Origin: Ottelia alismoides
Taxonomy: Eukaryota; Streptophyta; Magnoliopsida; Alismatales; Hydrocharitaceae
Direction of reading: 5' to 3'
DNA length: 64,000 nucleotides
NCBI GenBank assembly: GCA_037367405.1
Contig: JAZKJV010010136.1
Span: 124,001 to 188,000, forward strand
The position numbers were made by a program, and so were the translations under genes. Positions 58,526 through 64,000 of this stretch are shown here, one piece after another (within the stretch, counting starts at the first letter, position 1; every line of letters begins with the position of its first letter). The notes beneath the pieces were generated by a model. It was given only the letters and a program-made list of their open reading frames with translations, did no database searches and had not been told where the DNA came from.

Positions 58526-61500
58526 TGACCCGAAAATTGTACGGTCGAGATTATAAATAAATCACAAAGTTTTTATTCTCATCCACGCGAATCGATCAAC
58601 GAGAAAAATAATCAAACAACTTAAAATAAGATAAATCAATAGAAGCAAATGTAAACGGTTTTCGCTATTCTTTTTACCTGGTATAGCGACCAGGGTCGAA
58701 CACAAGGAGCATAATTTAAAAACTGAGTAGTCAGATTTCCAAGCTAATTTTTAGTGGTTTTTGATTTTTTTTATTTTTTTTAATTTTTCAAATAAGGTAC
58801 AAAGGATAAAACACACAACCCACACTATTTTTTTTGTATTTTTAAGAAAGGACAAAAATACTCAGAAAATTAAAAAGAAAATGTTTTTTATGTTTTATAT
58901 ATTTTAAAATGTTTTTGATAATTTTTTTGCAATTTTCTGATATTTTTGTGATTTTATAAAAATCAAACGGTGCAAAAGAAGTGAAACAGTGCACACACAT
59001 GAATATTTTGCAAGTTAAAAATCCTTTAATTGCTCAAAATCCCTGAATTTTATTTTTAGTAGAAACTAGAAGACAATATCTACAATCCAAAACTGAAATC
59101 ACATTTTTTGAATTTTTCTATAATTTTCTAAAAATTTTTTAATATGTTTTTTTCAATTTTTTGGAGTTTTGTAAATCATCTAAGCACAAAAACTGGATAG
59201 AAATTAAATGACAACAAAAGACAACTACAATATTTTTTTGGAATTTTTAGATGAATTTTTACGAATTTTCTAATTTCAGGCATACAAAATGTGACTATTT
59301 TTTAATATTTTGAAATATATCAAATGACAATAAAAATTGATGAAAAATTTATACAATGACCAACATTATAGCAGGAGCACACACAGTTTTTTTTTTGAGA
59401 ATTTTGCGATACATAAAACATTTATTTCAGTAAAAAAAACATGCAATTAAAGTTCTGTAAGCACAGGGAGTGAAACACAATTTATTAATGTTTTTGCATC
59501 TAAAATTAATACAATATATACGTAGGGAGGAAAAACACAATTTACTTAGTAAACACGTGCACTGCATGAGCGTTGGATTGGTGGAGGGGCTCTCTGCAAA
59601 TTCTGAAATTTCTTGAGGTGTGACCGTAATTTTTCCAAATTAATTATATCACTCCCTTTAGGGATCCTGAACTTCCTTTCTTATTCACAAAACAGGAGTG
59701 GCTAAGGCAGCCGCCGCCCCCTCTATATCTTCTGGAAGATGGCGGCACGACGAGAAGGAAGGTCACACGGCACGAAGGGCGCGGACCGGTGAGGGGTGGA
59801 GGGCAGCGCACGAGGGCATGAGCGCCGCTAGGGACGGTGATGGCAGGCCACGCGGGCAGCGGCGAGCTGCCGCGCGGGGGAGATGAGCGGCTACAGACGA
59901 TGTCGGCGAGGTTGGGTGTTGGCACGCGGAGGCACGCAGGGCCACGGGGGCTCACGCTACCATGCACGTCTCGTTGGCGGCGACACCGAGGAGCGGATGG
60001 TGGCGGTGCGCGAGCGGCGGGGCAGCGTACACACGCCTGGGTGAAGGAGGGCGCTGGAGGTCGGAGCAGGTGGGGGTGGCCCGTGCTGCGGCGAGGGATG
60101 AAGACCGCGAGGACGAAGGTGCGACGTGGAGCGGGCGGTTGGCTCACGACCGACGTCGTGCGACCCCGCGCGCGGGTGTCGAGTAGGTGGTGCCGCTTAG
60201 ACGGAGGGCTGCGGGGGTCTGAGATGGAGGAGGCCCACGCCCGGGCGAGGCAGCCGACGGTTGACGCCGGAGCTGTTTTTTTTGTTTTGTTTTTTTATTT
60301 TTTTACTATAATCAGAGAATATAATGAAAGGAAAAGTTCTTTTTTTTTAATTTTTTAAGAGAAAATGTAAATATAAATATTTTTTTTAGTTTTCCTGCGA
60401 AAAAAAGATTAGAGACACCCAACAATTTTTTATTAGTTTTCCTCCAAAAATAAAGGTTAGAGAAGAAAGGACTTTTTTAAATTCTTCCTGCAAAACAATT
60501 GTGAGATAAATAGGAAAAATTATTTTATTTTTTATTTATGCATAGATTAGAGATTCGTGAATGGATGTGGATCTCGGTGTGGTGAAAGAAGAGATCCGTA
60601 ACTCCGGCCACCGTGCGCGGTCGGAGGTGATAGGTTGTGCGAGGTAGAATGAGAAAATGGTGGGATACGAAAAAATGAGATGGAAATCGATGGCGGATCG
60701 GACGTAAATTATATGGTGAAAATTTGCTTTTAAGATGTAAAATTTAATCACTACACCTACGCAAAAATTTAAACTACGATTTATCTAGGAGAAGACAGGA
60801 AATAAATTGGATCTCACCTCGGAGTTTGGAAATGTCATGATGTCCTCAACGAGGGCCAATACGCTGTCACCGGACGGCTCGGAGGCTAGGCACCCTTCTT
60901 CAACGAGATGGCTCTCGGAGATCGGGCTCCTATCCATCAAAGGTCGATCAAGGAAAAAATGAGGTAGAGGAGCCCAATAAAAAGAAGACGAAAATGAAAA
61001 TGGAAAGTATCGACAAATAAGGAAGGTGATTATTGGTTAAATAAATAAATAAATAAATAAATAAAAAATAAATTACAAAATTCGGAATTAAATAAATTAA
61101 ATAAATAAAGTAATGTATGGAAATCAATTAACCACCTTAATGGTGGCTATATAAGGTGTTGAATAAAATCATATATACAAGGAAAGTTATTAAATTAATT
61201 AATTCAAAGAAATCAAATAAATCAAATAGTTAAATATGAATTTCGTAATTAAATAAAATGAATAAATTAATGAGACATATTTTATTTTTTGGTGATTTTT
61301 ATAAAAGGATGTTCGTTGTATACACATATTATGTACATATAATACAATATACATATGTACAAATGAGGAAATAATTCTTACAACACATTTTTTTAATTTT
61401 ATGATTTATATATTTTTTATTTTTATTTTTAATGAAAATAATATTTACAAATATATACATTCTATATATGAATAAAATATATACAACAAGTATATGGGAA

Positions 61501-62140
61501 AACTGCACAAAATACCCCAGAAAACCTACTTTTGAACCGTAACTCTAAAAATAATGAAATCACAACCATTTGAAAGATAATTTAATTTAGAGTACAATGG
61601 AATTAAGTTTGGTTCAATTTGAGTTCGTATGGAGCCGGAATTGGTATTTCAATGATCGCATTGCTGCTTTTTCTGGGTATGATTATTTGTAGTATATACA
61701 TTATTTTTCCTGGCAATTATTTTTATTATTTACAACACATTGTTATTTACAAAATAATTACTTTGATGTCAAATTATGTACAAATAAAATGGTACAAGTT
61801 TTATACAAATATACAGGGAATTTATGTACAAATTATTTTTGGATTTTTGACAGAAGATCCTATCTCCCCCTACTTTATCCTGGTCGACCAGGTCAAGTCT
61901 TGACCTTCTCTCGAGGTTAGGGTCAGTTTGCATTTATTGCATAAATACATACTTTATTTTTCTTTTCTTTTTCTTTTCTTCTTTATTCTTTTATATATGT
62001 ACAAAAAAGTGTTAAAAATGCAATTTTAACAAATGCATGCAAAATGGTAAAATTATGAAATTAGTGGGTTTTTACAAGTGTTTGACTAAGAAAATGAAGC
62101 TAAAATAAAAGAAGAAAGGCGATGAATCGTGGATTCATCA
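58526..62140 (-). repeat. Right outer LTR of element F
   Basis: 3,615 bp, from TGACCCGAAAATTGTACGG to GGATTCATCA, aligning with 39851-43445. GC-rich island at about 59690-60280 (overlapping frames of up to 173 codons on either strand, no recognisable product). A TAAA microsatellite lies near 61036-61068. The left end abuts gag rather than a PBS. Confidence 0.85.
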
Positions 62141-62145
62141 GTGCA
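62141..62145. repeat. Target-site duplication of element F (right copy)
   Basis: GTGCA, identical to 39846-39850, directly follows the terminal CA of the right outer LTR. Confidence 0.8.
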
Positions 62146-63334
62146 TGTATTTCCCAAATGAATATCCTGACTCTTACGACTAGTTGTACCCACTTTGATC
62201 CAATATGGGAGTAAGTACGGACCGTATGAATACTATTACACGTTTCATGAGGACGGAGCCTTACATGGTATCTTCTAAAACTCCCTTTCTACTAGGGAAT
62301 TCCGGATCGTTTACCGTCTACCCGTAGATCCTCACTTGAAGTGGCTAATCATTTTTGTAGAATCAACAGGTAATCTGAAAATCCTAGCTTGGCTCTATCC
62401 TAGTGTTCGTCCCTCTCTCACTTGCAGTAAATCAAACAATGATGCGGTTGCTCTCCCAAAAATAATGATTCAATTTTATCTAATTTTAATTAGTAAATAA
62501 TATTAGCGGTCCCTTTTTTAGTTTGGTTATCTCTTTAAATTGTCAATACACGTTTGCACGGGGATTCCAATTTCCTTTATTCCTATGTGAATGAAAATCG
62601 AGGGAGAAACGAAAAAGCCGTGCAACAGGAATACAATGATGAATGCTAAGTCAGAGATACTTACAGTGCTTCCTCGCAATCCTCGTGCAATATGCTAAAC
62701 ATAATTTAAATTTTAATAGAAAAACAAATCTAATGATTGAATGTGGAAACACACCTAGAACACGAATTTCTATTAACAAGTGACAGAATAATTTAATTTG
62801 GATAAATGAAACTCGATATAGTGCGTCTAATTAAGTGCAGTGTGGTCCTAAATTCTATGAGTACAATCAAGAATTTTAATTTCTCTAATAGACGTCTGTG
62901 TAGTCCTAGAACTATGAACCAATCAAGTCGGGCCTCCCATCACCAGTTAGTGAAACTAGTCCGACACACCGCAAAAAAGTCCAATCTCTTTCTGCACATG
63001 ACAACCAAATCGGGAACTGCTGGAAATGATTAATTTAATTAAATAAACAACACACACACTCTCTCTCTAAAAATAGATTTTTGTGCGTCCGGTTGCTTAT
63101 AGTTGCGTCGGTTTCTAAGAAAACCCCTCCAAGTCCACCGAGTACCTCACACAGAAAGTAAAAAAAAACAAATATTAGAAAGATATTCATAGAAAATATA
63201 CAAAAATGAATAATAAAAAATTCTAAAAATGGAGAAATAAATAGATAACTAAATACAAGAACACCAGGGTTTAGACTATCCGTGTATGAAAAACCTAAAA
63301 CTTTCATTTTGTAAAATCAACCAATACTGTACAC
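62146..63334 (-). other. 5' leader of element G (right of F)
   Basis: Continues the leader interrupted at 39850. AT-rich, with stretches alignable to the B leader (for example CAATGATGAATGCTAAGTCAGA at about 62635, against ACAATGATGCATGCAAAGTT in B). CT microsatellite at about 63058-63068. Short frames here (63307-63035) are not convincing genes. Confidence 0.6.
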
Positions 63335-63351
63335 CACCAATAATGATGCCA
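63335..63351 (-). promoter_or_regulatory. Decayed primer-binding site (tRNA-Asp type), element G
   Basis: The minus strand reads TGGCATCATTATTGGTG, two bases from the LTR edge. It matches the tRNA-Asp complement at 11 of 17 positions, and five of the six differences are C-to-T or G-to-A. Position and pattern support a PBS. Confidence 0.6.
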
Positions 63352-63353
63352 TT

Positions 63354-64000
63354 TAACAGACCCTAAGTTACCCTTTTTTATCTTGCGAAATTAATTTTTA
63401 ATTTCATTTTTCAATAGGGAAAAATAGGTTTGAACAAAAAACACTTCTTAATTATTGTGTCAATTAATATGAACGATCAACCTTTTTTACTTGGGAAGTC
63501 CGAGATCGAACTCAGGGAGGGTACTATCTCCATAGGTTTTTTAGTCAATCTCGAGATTAGGTTTTCAAAGAAGCATATACATATTTTTAAATTCAGATAA
63601 AAACGAGATGCAATTATGGTAAAGTTCATAGGCTAAATTGCTAATTTCAATCCAATGAAGTTCAAAAAATCCTTAATCTTGGTGAGAATATGCAGGAATG
63701 CAAGACAAACTATTGTTATGTTTTTGGAATTTTTATATTTAAATAAATATTTTATGAATTTATGAATGCAAATAGTGTTATTTTTCAATAATTAATTATA
63801 ATAAATATTAAATTTACTTATTTTCAGGAAATAAAATTATCTAAGATATATCACTAAGTAATATATCTCAGGAAATCCTAAACTGTAAAAAAGTTGAATT
63901 TAATACCTAATAAAATTTAATTAGTTATATATAAAAAATGATTTATATAAAGAAAAATATGCGTGCTAATGTAATCCTTTTTGGCATATTATAAATATTA
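63354..64000 (-). repeat. Start of the 5' LTR of element G (runs off the window)
   Basis: Begins TAACAGACCCTAAG (terminal TG decayed to TA), two bases after the PBS. GAGATCGAACTCAGGGAGGG near 63509 corresponds to GGGTCGAACACAAAGAGCAC near 40026 of the F LTR. AT-rich to the window end. Confidence 0.6.

Larger units (their letters stand above)
39851..62140. mobile_element. Composite element F: Athila-type LTR pair enclosing inverted element halves
   Basis: The outer LTRs (39851-43445 and 58526-62140) are in the same orientation and flanked by GTGCA duplications. The left interior is minus-strand PPT, 3' region, integrase C-terminus and RNase H (43446-46820). At about 46820 the orientation flips: plus-strand integrase, 3' region, PPT and an inverted LTR (46820-56283), then a tandem partial LTR (56284-58205) and a plus-strand gag scrap (58206-58525). 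The right LTR has no PBS next to it. A Copia-type solo LTR is inserted at 49583-52110. Confidence 0.75.

Noticed and set aside
59644..60358. Overlapping 167- and 173-codon frames on opposite strands in the right LTR of F
   Set aside because: Low stop-codon density from GC-rich composition; the Ala/Arg/Pro-rich translations differ from the left LTR by frameshifts and match nothing recognisable.
1..64000. tRNA, rRNA or intact host genes
   Set aside because: No cloverleaf, rRNA segment or multi-exon coding pattern was recognised. tRNA-like sequence is limited to the primer-binding sites.

Overview
This window looks like pericentromeric or intergenic heterochromatin of a seed plant. I find no intact host gene, tRNA or rRNA. 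Almost all of it is nested, decayed Ty3/Gypsy LTR retrotransposons of the Athila type, plus two pieces of a Ty1/Copia-like LTR. The Athila assignment rests on four things. The primer-binding site matches the 3' end of plant tRNA-Asp. The LTRs are 3-3.8 kb. The order is gag-protease-RT-RNase H-integrase followed by a long non-coding 3' region. The proteins carry typical motifs (VVADHLSRL, NGMAEVSNRE, CHLPVELKHK, LRSGR). Most elements lie on the minus strand. The species cannot be named from this sequence.

Layout: (1) 1-4700, element A, with minus-strand integrase, RNase H, RT, protease and gag C-terminus; it joins abruptly to a second element, A2 (4700-7260), which brings its own protease remnant, gag remains and leader. 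(2) 7263-7425 is a foldback repeat. 7426-7806 and 21185-22710 are two halves of a decayed LTR, probably the A2 5' LTR. (3) They are split by element B (7807-21184), complete with 3.8-kb LTRs, a GGTGG target-site duplication (TSD), a tRNA-Asp PBS and a PPT. Inside it carries only a gag gene with an acidic C-terminal extension, so it is a non-autonomous gag-only element. (4) 22711-23824 is unassigned. (5) Element C (23825-34205) has a 3' LTR, a structured 3' region and pol/gag with catalytic residues lost; it is cut off by a Copia-type LTR fragment (34206-35131). (6) Element G (35132-39850, continuing at 62146-64000) has a partial 3' LTR, protease, gag, leader, a decayed PBS and the start of its 5' LTR. 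(7) G is split by composite element F (39851-62140), flanked by a GTGCA TSD. F has outer LTRs in one orientation but an inside made of head-to-head inverted halves of related elements, an inverted third LTR, a tandem partial fourth LTR and a gag scrap. A Copia-type solo LTR (49583-52110) sits inside F.

The most interesting signal is non-coding. B, C, G and both arms of F all carry, between the end of their genes and the PPT, the same ordered set of RNA hairpins. One 6-bp hairpin has the loop CAGTRTA. One hairpin directly abuts the PPT. One array has a long hairpin and three short ones, and several short ones run into a PPT-like TATAGGGG tract. Stems differ between elements by paired, compensating changes, which argues that selection kept the RNA (or ssDNA) fold. 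Coordinates of decayed domains are approximate unless they are motif-anchored.
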